Shown piece by piece: positions 17,538 to 27,047 of a stretch of 64,000 nt of DNA. The notes beneath the pieces were generated by a model. That model was not told where the DNA came from. It ran no database searches and saw only the letters and a list, made by a program, of their open reading frames with translations. The position numbers and the translations under genes are program-made. Position 1 is the stretch's first letter, and each line of letters opens with the position of its first letter. The stretch is taken from the NCBI GenBank assembly GCA_963851325.1, contig CAWKOR010000001.1, positions 2,914,001 through 2,978,000 of the forward strand, given 5' to 3'. The DNA comes from DATGKG01 sp963851325 (GTDB taxonomy: Bacteria > Desulfobacterota > Binatia > Binatales > Binataceae).

Positions 17538-19148
17538 CTACCGGCCTTGCACGTTCAGGAAAATGTCGCGGGTGCCTTCAGCGCTGAGCTGCTTTATCGA
17601 CGTGATGCGATCGCTGAACTGCGCCAGCGTCGACATCTCACTGGAGCCGACGTCGACTAGCACCGCGAAAATCGAAAAATCCATCTCTTCCTTACGCTCC
17701 TTCAGATGCGCCAGCCATTGAGGGCTGACCTGGCATTCGCCGTCGGTGATGATGACGATATCGGCGCGCTTGAGTTTCTTCTCATCGATGAGGTCCATTG
17801 CGGCGTCAATGGGCGCCTCGAAGTCGGTGCCGCCGCCCGGGAAGAATTCCGCCAGTTCCATTACCTTGTTCAGGTCGGGCTGGTAGCGCCGTTCGCGATT
17901 GAGATCGAGGACTTTCACGACATTGCTCGACGAGAACATGACCGCGCGAAAGAGCCGCCGCTGCCGACGCGCGATATCCATCAGCGTCAGGCTCACCGCC
18001 TTGGACCACAGTTCCTTCTGCCCTTCCATCGAGGAGCTGACGTCGACGCAAACCACCATCGGACCTTTATGCTTTTGCTCGTCGTCTTGAAGGCGGTATT
18101 GAAGGATGGATCCTTCCAGCAGCCGGCGATGAAAGTCGTGGCGCAGGATCGGATGATGCATCGCGACCAACTCGGATGGAATCATCCTGCCTAAATCAGA
18201 GCCGCGCTCAACGTCGTATGCTTCCGCAACGCCGCGCTCCAAAGTGCGTCGTTTGATCGCGCGCGCATCCTGCTTGAAGCGCCCGACCATCCTGGCGAGC
18301 TCGCCAAGTTTCTTGTTGCGCGCGAGGCGGCGTCCGAGTTCCAGCCGCTCGCCGGCCGATACCCGCCCGCCCTGTCCAAATTCGCGGCTGAAGGCATGGC
18401 TGTCCTCGGTTGCCTGATCGATTTCATTGGCGAGTTCCGCCGCGCGCAACTCCATCCGCTTAAGCTGGGTCAGATCGCCATTTTTGATGTCGTTTTCGAC
18501 CTGGCGCGCCTTCTGATTGAGGCGCGCCTCGGAAACCTTAGCCGCGTTCTCGGCAGCATCCGCCAGCTGGGCGATCTTTTCCTTGAGCTCGGCGTCCGCT
18601 TCAGGCTCACCTTCTTTGGGAGCTCCTTGAGCCTCTTCCTGCATTTCCTGAACGTTCTTCAGCGCGTCGGCGCGTTCTTTGAGATCCTCTTCCTGATGCG
18701 CGAGGTCCCACAGGTCAAGCATGTCCTTGCGATTGACGATGCGCTCGCCGCGCACCATCTCGAGGACCTGCTCGCCGAGGACGATCGCGGCGATGGCGGC
18801 CTTGTCTTCTTCGAGCAGGGTGCGGTTCTTGAGCGCCTCGAAAGTTTGCGATGGCACCAGTTGGTCGAGAATGGTGCGGTTGAGAATTGCGGATCGACGC
18901 ACCGCATCCGGCTTTTGAAAAATCAGGTTGTATTTGAACAGCGAGAAGAAGAGGTCCTGCAGCAGCGCATCGAAATGCGGAATCAGCTCGCCGCCCGATT
19001 CCGCCAGCGTCGCGAGCGAGGGGGCCGTGGATCGGATCTCGTTCCAGGCGCGGCGATCGTAGCTGTCGCTTTCGAGCCACGAAATCGCATCGGGGACTTG
19101 AGGGACGTAAAGCTTGCGCGGCTTTACTGCTTTGGTTTTGCGCGCCAC
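17538..19148 (-). CDS. von Willebrand factor A domain protein (ViaA/CoxE-like)
   Basis: This 536-residue protein has a long helical, charged N-terminal region with coiled coil (about residues 160-260) and a C-terminal VWA domain with a MIDAS motif: VVCVDVSSSMEGQKELWSKA (DxSxS), plus GGGTDFEAPI (the Thr) and VIITDGECQ (the Asp). The layout resembles ViaA and CoxE proteins that partner MoxR-type AAA ATPases in metal-centre or complex maturation. No AAA ATPase gene lies in this window, so its partner must be elsewhere. Confidence 0.85.
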   Translation of the reverse strand: MARKTKAVKPRKLYVPQVPDAISWLESDSYDRRAWNEIRSTAPSLATLAESGGELIPHFDALLQDLFFSLFKYNLIFQKPDAVRRSAILNRTILDQLVPSQTFEALKNRTLLEEDKAAIAAIVLGEQVLEMVRGERIVNRKDMLDLWDLAHQEEDLKERADALKNVQEMQEEAQGAPKEGEPEADAELKEKIAQLADAAENAAKVSEARLNQKARQVENDIKNGDLTQLKRMELRAAELANEIDQATEDSHAFSREFGQGGRVSAGERLELGRRLARNKKLGELARMVGRFKQDARAIKRRTLERGVAEAYDVERGSDLGRMIPSELVAMHHPILRHDFHRRLLEGSILQYRLQDDEQKHKGPMVVCVDVSSSMEGQKELWSKAVSLTLMDIARRQRRLFRAVMFSSSNVVKVLDLNRERRYQPDLNKVMELAEFFPGGGTDFEAPIDAAMDLIDEKKLKRADIVIITDGECQVSPQWLAHLKERKEEMDFSIFAVLVDVGSSEMSTLAQFSDRITSIKQLSAEGTRDIFLNVQGR

Positions 19149-19368
19149 AGCATCATTAGCTTACCCGATAAGATTGGAATGGAGCTACGACCTCAGTTCG
19201 AGGCGCTTGGGACCATCGCAAGAGAGTCGCCAAGCGTCGCTTTGAAGGACAACTCGATGAGTGTTTAGTGTGCGACACGCATAGGCTGCCAAGTTTTGTC
19301 CTATACACCAACCACCTCGATTCAAGCGGCCAACTCCGAAAAGAATATTGATTCACCTCGGAGGGGCG

Positions 19369-21486
19369 ATGCCGGCAGACCATCATTTGCAGTTGCTATT
19401 CTCTACCGGATTCCTCCCCCATGGGCACTGCTTCATGTGGGAGCCGTCGCTGCTATGGCTGCACGGGCTCTCCGATGGGATCATCGCGCTTGCCTATTTC
19501 GCAATCTCGGGCGCGCTGGTGTACTTGGTGCGCCATGGCCAGAGCCGGCGATCGCGATCGATCTATGCACTCTTCGCGGCCTTCATCGCGGCGTGCGGCA
19601 CCACCCATCTGATCGACATATGGACGCTATGGCATCCTGACTACTGGCTAGCCGGTGGCGTGAAGGGGGCTACCGCGGCGCTGTCGATCGTCACGGCGAT
19701 CGTGCTGATGGCGATGATTCCGGCCGCGCGCGCGTTGCGCGCGCCTGAGGAACTGGAAGCGATGAATGTCGAATTGACCGCGGCCCGCGACGCCGCCGTT
19801 GCATCGACGATCGAGTTGGAGCGTGCTCTCGCGGAGGCTCGCACGCTGGCCGGCGCGCGTGATGCGGCAGTAGCGACCGCGGAGGAACTGGAGGCGGCAC
19901 GCGACGCGGCGGTTGAGTCCGACCTTCTCAAGTCCGAGTTTCTGGCCAACATGAGCCACGAGATTCGCACCCCGCTCAACGGCATCATCGGTCTGTGCGA
20001 GCTGATCCGCGATGGCACTTTATCAGCCGAGCAGCGCGATCTCGCGGCCCTCATCGGCAACAGCGCCGATTCGCTTCTGATCATCGTCAACGACATCCTG
20101 GACTTCTCGAAACTCTCGGCGGGCAAGCTGGTGTTCGAGGAAATCGATTTCGAGCTGGCGCCGGTGGTGGAGGCGGTGCTGGAGTTGCTGGGCGGGCGGA
20201 CCCGTAAAACCGGAGTCGAGCTCATCTTCAGCATCGATCCCGCGATTCCGAAAGCTATTTGCGGCGATCCGCAGCGCCTGCGCCAGGTGCTTGCCAACCT
20301 TGTCGGCAACGCCGTCAAGTTCACCGAGCATGGCGAGGTCGTGGTGTCGGTCAACATGACCGGCACGACCGAGCGGGAGGTGGTTCTGCAGTTCTTTATC
20401 ACCGATACCGGGATTGGCATCAGCGCCGAAGCACAGCGCCGGCTGTTCCAGCCATTCCATCAGGCCGATGGATCGATCACGCGCAAATATGGCGGTAGCG
20501 GCCTCGGGCTGGCAATTTCCTCGCAGCTGGTTTCACGAATGGGCGGAAAGATTGAGGTCAAAAGCGAATTGGGCAAAGGCTCGACCTTTAGCTTTACCGC
20601 GCACTTTGGCCGGCCCGCAGCAAGTCCGCGCCCCTGGTCCAACGGTAAACGGCTCTCCGGCTTGCGGGTGCTGGTGGTCGACGATAACCATACCAACCGC
20701 CAGATTGTCACGCGTCAAATCGAGAACTGGGGAATCGTCAGTGCGTCGGCCGCGAGCGGATCGGAAGCGCTCGCGGCACTGCACGAGCACGCCGGCCATT
20801 CGCCGTTCGATGCTGCGATCCTCGATCTTGCGATGCCAGGAATGGATGGGTTGATGCTCGCGCAACTGATCAAAATCGATCCGGCGATCGCGAATACCCG
20901 CCTCCTGATGATGTCTTCAACCGGGGGGCGCGCGGAGGTCGGAGCGAATTTCGCACCGATCGAGGCCTGGCTCACCAAACCCGTGAAGCAATCGCAGCTC
21001 TACGACTCGCTGGCGGTGCTGATGGCGACCGATATTACATCCGCCGATCAAACTTCTCCCGCCCCCTGGCCGGATCCGCTACGCGAGATCCGTCAGCGCT
21101 TCCGCATCTTGGTCGCGGAAGACAATGTCATCAACCAGGTGGTTGCACGACGGCAACTCGCCAAACTTGGCTACGAGGCAGTGGTAGTTGGGAGCGGCGC
21201 CGAAGCCCTCGAAGCGCTTGCTACTGAGCAATATCCCCTGGTCCTGATGGACTGCATGATGCCCGATATGGACGGCTACGCTGCGGCGGCCGAGTTGCGA
21301 CGCCGGGAACTCGACAGCGGACCGCATACGGTGGTGGTGGCAATGACTGCGAATGCGCTGGAGGGCGACCGCGAAAAATGTCTGGCGGCCGGAATGGACG
21401 ATTACATCGGCAAGCCGGTAAAAATCGAGGAACTGGCGACCACCTTGGATCGTTGGTTGCTCGGGGCGATCAACGCGCGTTTTTAG
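19369..21486 (+). CDS. Hybrid histidine kinase with ethylene-receptor-type membrane sensor and two receiver domains
   Basis: The ATG at 19369 (CGGAGGGGCG directly upstream) gives 705 residues. Residues 20-115 form three membrane helices with Asp36 in LSDGIIALAYF and Cys76/His80 in CGTTHLIDIW, matching the Asp, Cys and His of the plant ETR1 copper/ethylene site. An Ala/Glu-rich repeat coiled coil follows, then HisKA (His197 in NMSHEIRTPLNG), HATPase (DTGIGI, GGSGLGLAIS), a first receiver (Asp486 in ILDLAMPG) and a second receiver (Asp628 in LMDCMMPDMDGY). There is no GAF domain. It is followed by hrcA but probably separate. Confidence 0.88.
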   Translation: MPADHHLQLLFSTGFLPHGHCFMWEPSLLWLHGLSDGIIALAYFAISGALVYLVRHGQSRRSRSIYALFAAFIAACGTTHLIDIWTLWHPDYWLAGGVKGATAALSIVTAIVLMAMIPAARALRAPEELEAMNVELTAARDAAVASTIELERALAEARTLAGARDAAVATAEELEAARDAAVESDLLKSEFLANMSHEIRTPLNGIIGLCELIRDGTLSAEQRDLAALIGNSADSLLIIVNDILDFSKLSAGKLVFEEIDFELAPVVEAVLELLGGRTRKTGVELIFSIDPAIPKAICGDPQRLRQVLANLVGNAVKFTEHGEVVVSVNMTGTTEREVVLQFFITDTGIGISAEAQRRLFQPFHQADGSITRKYGGSGLGLAISSQLVSRMGGKIEVKSELGKGSTFSFTAHFGRPAASPRPWSNGKRLSGLRVLVVDDNHTNRQIVTRQIENWGIVSASAASGSEALAALHEHAGHSPFDAAILDLAMPGMDGLMLAQLIKIDPAIANTRLLMMSSTGGRAEVGANFAPIEAWLTKPVKQSQLYDSLAVLMATDITSADQTSPAPWPDPLREIRQRFRILVAEDNVINQVVARRQLAKLGYEAVVVGSGAEALEALATEQYPLVLMDCMMPDMDGYAAAAELRRRELDSGPHTVVVAMTANALEGDREKCLAAGMDDYIGKPVKIEELATTLDRWLLGAINARF

Positions 21487-21594
21487 GGTGCTCCGGCCGG
21501 CGTTCGGCCCGGTTCGTCAACGTCAGATGTGGAAACGTATTCGGTCGCCCGCTTGAATAAGCTCGTCGTAACGAGAGAAGATTAATCAAGTGAG

Positions 21595-22629
21595 ATGACG
21601 GGCGAAGCAGAAAACACTCTTGGCGGGCGCCGCCACTCGCTGCTTCTGGCGGCGGTATCGGAATTCATCGCAACGGCGGAACCGGTTGGCTCCAACCAGA
21701 TCGCATCGCGCCACCATCTCGGAATCAAGTCTGCGATGGTCCGTAACATGATGTCGGAACTTGAGGACGCAGGCTTCCTTTCGCAGCCGCATACGTCGGC
21801 GGGCCGTGTGCCTACCGATAAGGCATTTCGCTACTACGTCGATCATCTGGCTGGCGGGCGCATCGGATTTGAGGATCGGTCGCAAATTGAGCTGCATTAT
21901 TCGGGGCGCGGGCGCGACATAGCCCTGCTGATGCGCGATACGCCTAAGCTTCTGTCGATACTCACCGGGCAGGCGGCGATGGTGATGGCCCCGCGCATCG
22001 AATCGGTGGAACTCGAAAGAGTCAACTTCATTCGCATCCGCGATCGCGAAGTCCTCGCCATTTTTCTCGCCACTACGGGCACCGCGCAAAATCGCCTGGT
22101 CGCGACGGATCGCGACCATTCGCAGGGCGAGCTCGACCGAATGGCCGGTTATCTTAACGAATCGCTCGGCGGACGAACCTTGGATCAGGCGCGGGAATGG
22201 ATCGAGGCCCAGCTCAAACTGGAGCAGGCGCGCTACGACCGCTTCATGCGCGAGGCGCTGGTGCTCGGGGAGGCGATCGCCGGTTATCCCGAGGCGATCG
22301 AGGTCTACGTCGATGGCAGCGTGCAGGCGCTCGAGCAGCCGGAATTCTCCGATCCGGGGAAGGTGCGCGAGTTACTGCGGGCGCTCGATGACAAAACCGC
22401 GCTGCTGGAACTGCTGGAGCGAAGCATCCGGGAACAGGGCCTGATGGTATCCATCGGATCAGAAAATCCGCGCCTGTCGGGATTCGCGGTCGTGGCGGCA
22501 CCCTATATCGGTGGAACAAAGCCACTTGGGAGCCTGGCAATCGTCGGCCCAGTGCGGATGGATTACGAGCGCGTCATCCCGCTGGTCGAATATACCGCGC
22601 GGGCTCTATCGAAATTGCTCGAACACTAG
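21595..22629 (+). CDS. hrcA: Heat-inducible transcription repressor HrcA
   Basis: This 344-residue protein has a winged-helix N-terminus (FIATAEPVGSNQIASRHHLG, VRNMMSELEDAGFL, PHTSAGRVPTDKAFRYYVD) and the HrcA dimerisation/GAF-like C-terminal domain. HrcA represses chaperone genes by binding CIRCE (TTAGCACTC-n9-GAGTGCTAA). I looked for CIRCE upstream of hrcA, grpE, dnaK and dnaJ and did not find a clear match, so the sites may be degenerate or elsewhere, for example at groESL. First gene of the chaperone cluster. Confidence 0.95.
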   Translation: MTGEAENTLGGRRHSLLLAAVSEFIATAEPVGSNQIASRHHLGIKSAMVRNMMSELEDAGFLSQPHTSAGRVPTDKAFRYYVDHLAGGRIGFEDRSQIELHYSGRGRDIALLMRDTPKLLSILTGQAAMVMAPRIESVELERVNFIRIRDREVLAIFLATTGTAQNRLVATDRDHSQGELDRMAGYLNESLGGRTLDQAREWIEAQLKLEQARYDRFMREALVLGEAIAGYPEAIEVYVDGSVQALEQPEFSDPGKVRELLRALDDKTALLELLERSIREQGLMVSIGSENPRLSGFAVVAAPYIGGTKPLGSLAIVGPVRMDYERVIPLVEYTARALSKLLEH

Positions 22630-22762
22630 TCATCGCGCCAAACTAGAACGACGTTTCTCATCTGCCCGATGTTTGTCGGATGAAAATCCCACCGCCGCAT
22701 GGCGATCCCGCGATCAATGCTTAAGTTTTTCTAGACGACGACTCGGAGCGGCTTGTTGGGAC

Positions 22763-23539
22763 ATGAGTAAAAGATTCAAGGACGAAAGAGGCGATTATCG
22801 CGGCGATGAGCCGATAATCCTCACCCCGGATTCCGCCGTCCATCCACACGATTCCCGATATCAAGGCCGGAGCGACCTCGCAGGTCCGACCCCGCTTTCC
22901 GTGGAAGAGACGGTTGAGGTGCTTGGTGAAATCGACCGGCTCAATGGCGAGGTTCAAGAGCTGAAGCGGGAGCTGGAAGCGAAAGATAGAGAACTAGCTC
23001 AATTGCGCGCCGAGGAAGCCGCCAATGCCGGGGTTCCTGAGACCGGGCAGTCGGTGGCGGTTGAAGGCGAGAGCGGTGACGCTAAGGACAAAGAGATCGC
23101 CGAATTGAAGGATAAATATCTTCGGACTCTTGCTGAAAGCGAAAACGTTCGCCGGCGCATCCGCCAGCAAAGCGAAGATTCGGTTAAGCTGCAAAAGGAA
23201 AACCTGCTGCGCGACCTGCTGCCGATTGTAGATAATCTGGAGCGGGCCGTGGAAGCAGCCAAGGGAAGTTCCGACGGCAAGTCGATTGTCGATGGGGTCC
23301 GGATGGTGCTGGCTTCGCTGTTGGATTTTCTCAAGAGCAATGGCGTGCGTCCGATGGAGTCGGTCGGCCAGCAATTCGATCCCAATCGTCACGAGGCCGC
23401 CGACCAGGTACCGCATGCCACCCATCCCCCTAATACGGTGGTTGACGAATTCCATCGCGGCTACCTGATTAACGACAAAGTGTTGCGTCCGGCGCGGGTG
23501 GTCGTTTCCAAGGGCGAGGGCAACGGCAGGCGGACGTAG
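22763..23539 (+). CDS. grpE: Nucleotide exchange factor GrpE
   Basis: The ATG at 22763 gives 258 residues, longer than the typical 190-200 because of a polar N-terminal extension of about 90 residues that is probably disordered. The core has the long coiled coil and the hallmark LLPIVDNLERAVEAA segment, then GQQFDPNRHEAADQV, THPPNTVVDEFHRGYLINDK and LRPARVVVSK. GrpE drives ADP release from DnaK. It lies between hrcA and dnaK in the usual order. Confidence 0.94.
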   Translation: MSKRFKDERGDYRGDEPIILTPDSAVHPHDSRYQGRSDLAGPTPLSVEETVEVLGEIDRLNGEVQELKRELEAKDRELAQLRAEEAANAGVPETGQSVAVEGESGDAKDKEIAELKDKYLRTLAESENVRRRIRQQSEDSVKLQKENLLRDLLPIVDNLERAVEAAKGSSDGKSIVDGVRMVLASLLDFLKSNGVRPMESVGQQFDPNRHEAADQVPHATHPPNTVVDEFHRGYLINDKVLRPARVVVSKGEGNGRRT

Positions 23540-23628
23540 CGAACGGTTTGAAGATACTGAATAGACGGCATTTTCGCATTGAAAAATTGCAAAGCGTGCT
23601 TACTTCTTAAGACTAGAGGTCCGGGTTA

Positions 23629-25578
23629 ATGGCAAAAGTAATTGGAATCGATTTGGGTACTACCAACAGCTGTGTAGCTGTTATGGAGGGCGGCGACCCG
23701 GTCGTAATCGCCAACTCCGAAGGTAGTCGCACCACCCCGTCGGTGGTGGCATTCACCGAGGCGGCGGAACGCCTGACCGGCCAAATCGCGCGCCGCCAGG
23801 CGATCACAAATCCCGAGAACACGATATCAGCGATTAAGCGTCTGATGGGCCGTCGGTTTGAAGATCCCGAAGTCCAGAAGGCGATCAAAATCTCTCCCTA
23901 CAAAATCGTCAAGAATGACGACGGCGCGGCGTGGGTGGAAGTCCGCGGCAAGAAGTATAGCCCGCCGGAAATTTCCGCTTTCATTCTTCAGAAGATGAAG
24001 CAGACCGCCGAGGACTATCTCGGTGAGAAAGTCACCGAGGCCGTGGTCACCGTGCCCGCCTACTTCAATGACAGCCAGCGCCAAGCGACCAAGGATGCCG
24101 GCCGCATCGCGGGACTAAACGTCCTGCGCATCATCAACGAACCCACCGCGGCTTCGCTGGCGTACGGTCTGGACAAGAAGAAGGACGAGAAGATCGCCGT
24201 CTTCGACCTCGGCGGCGGCACCTTCGACGTTTCTATCCTTGAAATCGGCGACGGCGTCTTCGAGGTCAAATCGACCAACGGCGACACCTTCCTGGGCGGC
24301 GAGGATTTCGACCAGAAGGTCATCGACTATCTCGCCGACGAATTCAGGAAGGATCAGGGTATCGATCTGCGCAAGGATCGGATGGCGTTGCAGCGTCTCA
24401 AGGAAGCCGCGGAAAAGGCCAAGATGGAACTTTCCACGGTCACCGAGACCGACATCAACCTGCCCTTCATCACTGCCGATGCTTCCGGGCCCAAGCATCT
24501 GAACATCAAGCTCAGTCGCGCCAAGCTCGAGTCGCTATGCTCCGATCTGCTCGACCGGCTCGACCCGCCCTGCATCACAGCATTGAAAGATGCGGGCATG
24601 AAGGCCTCAGAGATCAACGAGGTAGTGCTGGTCGGCGGAATGACCCGGATGCCCGCGGTGCAGGAGCGCGTGAAGCGCCTGTTCGGCAAGGAAGGCCACA
24701 AGGGCGTCAATCCTGACGAGGTGGTCGCCATCGGCGCCGCGATCCAGGCCGCAGTGCTCAAGGGCGAGGTCAAGGATGTTCTGCTCCTCGACGTGACTCC
24801 GCTGTCCTTGGGTATCGAGACCCTGGGCGGCGTGTTCACCAAGCTGATCGAGAAGAACACCACCATTCCGACCAAGAAGAGCCAGGTCTTTTCGACCGCG
24901 CAGGATGGTCAGACGGCGGTTACCATTCGCGTGTTCCAGGGCGAGCGCGAGATGGCGGCGGACAACAAGCTGCTCGGTCAGTTCGACTTGATCGGCATCC
25001 CGCCGGCGCCGCGCGGCTTGCCCCAGGTGGAGGTCACCTTCGATATCGATGCCAACGGCATCGTGAATGTCCATGCGAAGGATCTGGGCACCAACAAGGA
25101 GCAGTCGATCAAGATCACCGCTTCCTCTGGTCTCAATGAAGAGGAGATCAAACGGATGGTGCGGGAGGCCGAGGCGCACGCCGACGAAGACAAGAAGCGC
25201 CGCGCGGTGGCCGAATCGCGCAACAAGCTCGACAACCTGATCTACACCACCGAGAAGACCCTGAAGGACTACGGCGCGCAACTCGATGAAGCCGGTCGCA
25301 AGGCTATCGAAGAAGCAGTGACGGAAGCCAAGGCCAAGCTCGAATCGAAGGATCCGGCTGAGATGGATGCCGCCGCGGAGACACTCTCCAAGGCATCGCA
25401 CAAGCTGGCCGAGGCGATGTACAGCAAGACTCGCGAGGCCCAGCAGGGCGGCGGCGCGCAGCCTGGCGCGGATGGAGCGGGTGGCCCTCAAGGCGGGGCC
25501 AATGGCGGCGGCGAGCAGTCCGGTGGCGGCAAGGAAGACGTGGTCGATGCGGACTTCAAGGAAGTGAAGGATTCCTAA
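23629..25578 (+). CDS. dnaK: Molecular chaperone DnaK (Hsp70)
   Basis: This 649-residue Hsp70 is full length. The N-terminal ATPase begins VIGIDLGTTNSCVAVMEGG, with VPAYFNDSQRQATKDAGRIA, IAVFDLGGGTFDVSILEI and VLVGGMTRMPAVQ. The linker VLLLDVTPLSLGIETLGG leads to the substrate-binding domain. The C-terminus is Gly/Gln-rich and ends VVDADFKEVKDS, as in many Gram-negative DnaKs. The ribosome site is weak. It works with the neighbouring GrpE and DnaJ in protein folding. Confidence 0.97.
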   Translation: MAKVIGIDLGTTNSCVAVMEGGDPVVIANSEGSRTTPSVVAFTEAAERLTGQIARRQAITNPENTISAIKRLMGRRFEDPEVQKAIKISPYKIVKNDDGAAWVEVRGKKYSPPEISAFILQKMKQTAEDYLGEKVTEAVVTVPAYFNDSQRQATKDAGRIAGLNVLRIINEPTAASLAYGLDKKKDEKIAVFDLGGGTFDVSILEIGDGVFEVKSTNGDTFLGGEDFDQKVIDYLADEFRKDQGIDLRKDRMALQRLKEAAEKAKMELSTVTETDINLPFITADASGPKHLNIKLSRAKLESLCSDLLDRLDPPCITALKDAGMKASEINEVVLVGGMTRMPAVQERVKRLFGKEGHKGVNPDEVVAIGAAIQAAVLKGEVKDVLLLDVTPLSLGIETLGGVFTKLIEKNTTIPTKKSQVFSTAQDGQTAVTIRVFQGEREMAADNKLLGQFDLIGIPPAPRGLPQVEVTFDIDANGIVNVHAKDLGTNKEQSIKITASSGLNEEEIKRMVREAEAHADEDKKRRAVAESRNKLDNLIYTTEKTLKDYGAQLDEAGRKAIEEAVTEAKAKLESKDPAEMDAAAETLSKASHKLAEAMYSKTREAQQGGGAQPGADGAGGPQGGANGGGEQSGGGKEDVVDADFKEVKDS

Positions 25579-25910
25579 GACCCGAGCGGCCGAACTTCCG
25601 ACGCCACGATTTGGAACAGAGACGCAAAGCGAGAGCCACGCCGTAAGGCGCCCCGCGAAGCCGCCGAGGCGGAGCGTCAGCGGAGTCGGAGGCGCAGTCT
25701 GGGGGTCGAGCCAAGCGGGGTCGAGGGTGCTTTGAAAAGCGGCGTGATTTCGGACAGAGACGCGAAGCGGGCGAAGCCGTGCCGCAGGCGCCCTGAGGCG
25801 GAGCGAAGCGGAGTCGAGGGTGCTTTAAGAGGACATAAGCGGCGGCGCGCGGTGTGCATTCAGCTACCGAATGGCATCCCGCGTCGCCTTGGTTTATGAT
25901 TGCTGCCTGA
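25579..25910. repeat. dnaK-dnaJ gap holding two imperfect direct repeats
   Basis: The 332-base gap has no coding frame. Two imperfect copies of about 85 bases lie at about 25602-25695 and 25741-25820. Both share an ACAGAGACGC-AAGCG start, a GGCGCCC core and an AGGCGGAGCG...GGAGTCG end. GTCGAGGGTGCTTT occurs exactly at 25720-25733 and 25813-25826. The sequence is very GC-rich with many AGCGGAG-type motifs, like dispersed intergenic repeats. Confidence 0.6.
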
Positions 25911-27047
25911 ATGCCGGCCGAAAAAAAACGCGACTACTACGAATTGTTAGGCGTCACGCGGGGGGCTACTGAAGAAGAGCTTAAGAAGTCCTACCGTAAG
26001 CTCGCGATTCAGTATCATCCCGATCGCAACCCCGGCAACAAAGAAGCCGAGGACAACTTCAAGCTCATCAACGAGGCCTACCAGGTCCTCTCCGATCCCG
26101 AGAAGCGCGCGCAATACGACCGCTTCGGTCATGCGGCATTTCAGGGCGCGGCGGGCGGACCGGGCGGGTTCGGCGGTTTCGATTTCAGCCAGGGCTTCGA
26201 GGAAGTTTTCTCCGACATCTTCGGCGACTTCTTCGGTACCGGCCGCGGCCGCACGCGGTCGCGCACCCGCCGTGGCGACGACCTACGCTACGACCTCGAG
26301 ATCGAGTTCGAGGAAGCCGCCAAGGGCACCGAGAAGTCCGTCAAGTTCCAACGCCTGACCCAGTGCGATGAATGCCATGGGAGCCGCGCCAAGGGCGGCG
26401 CCACCAGCGTTCGTACTTGCCCCAACTGTCGCGGCACCGGCCAGGTCCGCACCCAGCAGGGCTTTTTTTCAATCGCAACCACCTGCGGCAACTGCCGCGG
26501 CGAGGGTTCGATCATCACCGATCCATGCGCCAAGTGTCAGGGGCAGGGCCGCATTCGCAAAGCGGAAACGCTGTCAGTACGGATTCCCGCGGGAGTCGAC
26601 AACGGCTCGCGCCTGAAATTGCGCAGCGAGGGTGAGGCCGGATTCGCCGGTGGGCCCGCGGGCGACCTGTATGTCGTCATCCATGTCAAAGAGCATGCGC
26701 TGTTCGTGCGCCAGGAGAACGACGTCATCATCGAGGTGCCGATCAGTTTTCCGCAGGCGGCGCTTAGCTCCGAAGTCGACGTGCCGACGCTCGAGGGCAA
26801 GGTCAAACTGAAGATTCCTGCGGGCACGCAGTCGGGCAAGATCCTGCGGCTCAAGGGCAAGGGCATCGTCGACTTGCACGGCTATGGCCGCGGCGACCAG
26901 TTGGTGAAGATCGTGGTGGAGACTCCGAAGCGGCTGACGGCGCGCCAGCGCGAGCTGCTCGAGGAGTTTGCCAAAGCCTCCGGCGAAGATGTGCACCATC
27001 CACTATCGAAGGGCTTCGTGGATAAGCTGAAGGAGATGTTCGGCTAG
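25911..27047 (+). CDS. dnaJ: Co-chaperone DnaJ (Hsp40)
   Basis: This 378-residue class I DnaJ has all parts in order: J domain with HPD (YRKLAIQYHPDRNPGNKEAE), Gly/Phe-rich linker (about 78-110), a four-motif zinc region (CDECHGSRAKGG, CPNCRGTG, CGNCRGEG, CAKCQGQG), and the C-terminal substrate-binding domains. The HPD stimulates DnaK ATP hydrolysis. The first motif is CDECHGS rather than the usual CxxCxGxG, which is common. A repeat-bearing gap separates it from dnaK. Confidence 0.96.
   Translation: MPAEKKRDYYELLGVTRGATEEELKKSYRKLAIQYHPDRNPGNKEAEDNFKLINEAYQVLSDPEKRAQYDRFGHAAFQGAAGGPGGFGGFDFSQGFEEVFSDIFGDFFGTGRGRTRSRTRRGDDLRYDLEIEFEEAAKGTEKSVKFQRLTQCDECHGSRAKGGATSVRTCPNCRGTGQVRTQQGFFSIATTCGNCRGEGSIITDPCAKCQGQGRIRKAETLSVRIPAGVDNGSRLKLRSEGEAGFAGGPAGDLYVVIHVKEHALFVRQENDVIIEVPISFPQAALSSEVDVPTLEGKVKLKIPAGTQSGKILRLKGKGIVDLHGYGRGDQLVKIVVETPKRLTARQRELLEEFAKASGEDVHHPLSKGFVDKLKEMFG

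Noticed and set aside
21500..21518. GC hairpin after the histidine kinase (GGCCG/CGGCC)
   Set aside because: Short arms and no T-run make a terminator call weak.
23540..23628. CIRCE or sigma-32 site upstream of dnaK
   Set aside because: No TTAGCACTC/GAGTGCTAA inverted repeat was found and the sigma-32-like matches were too loose.
24607..25491. 294-codon minus-strand frame inside dnaK
   Set aside because: Antisense to the conserved DnaK sequence with no family signal of its own.
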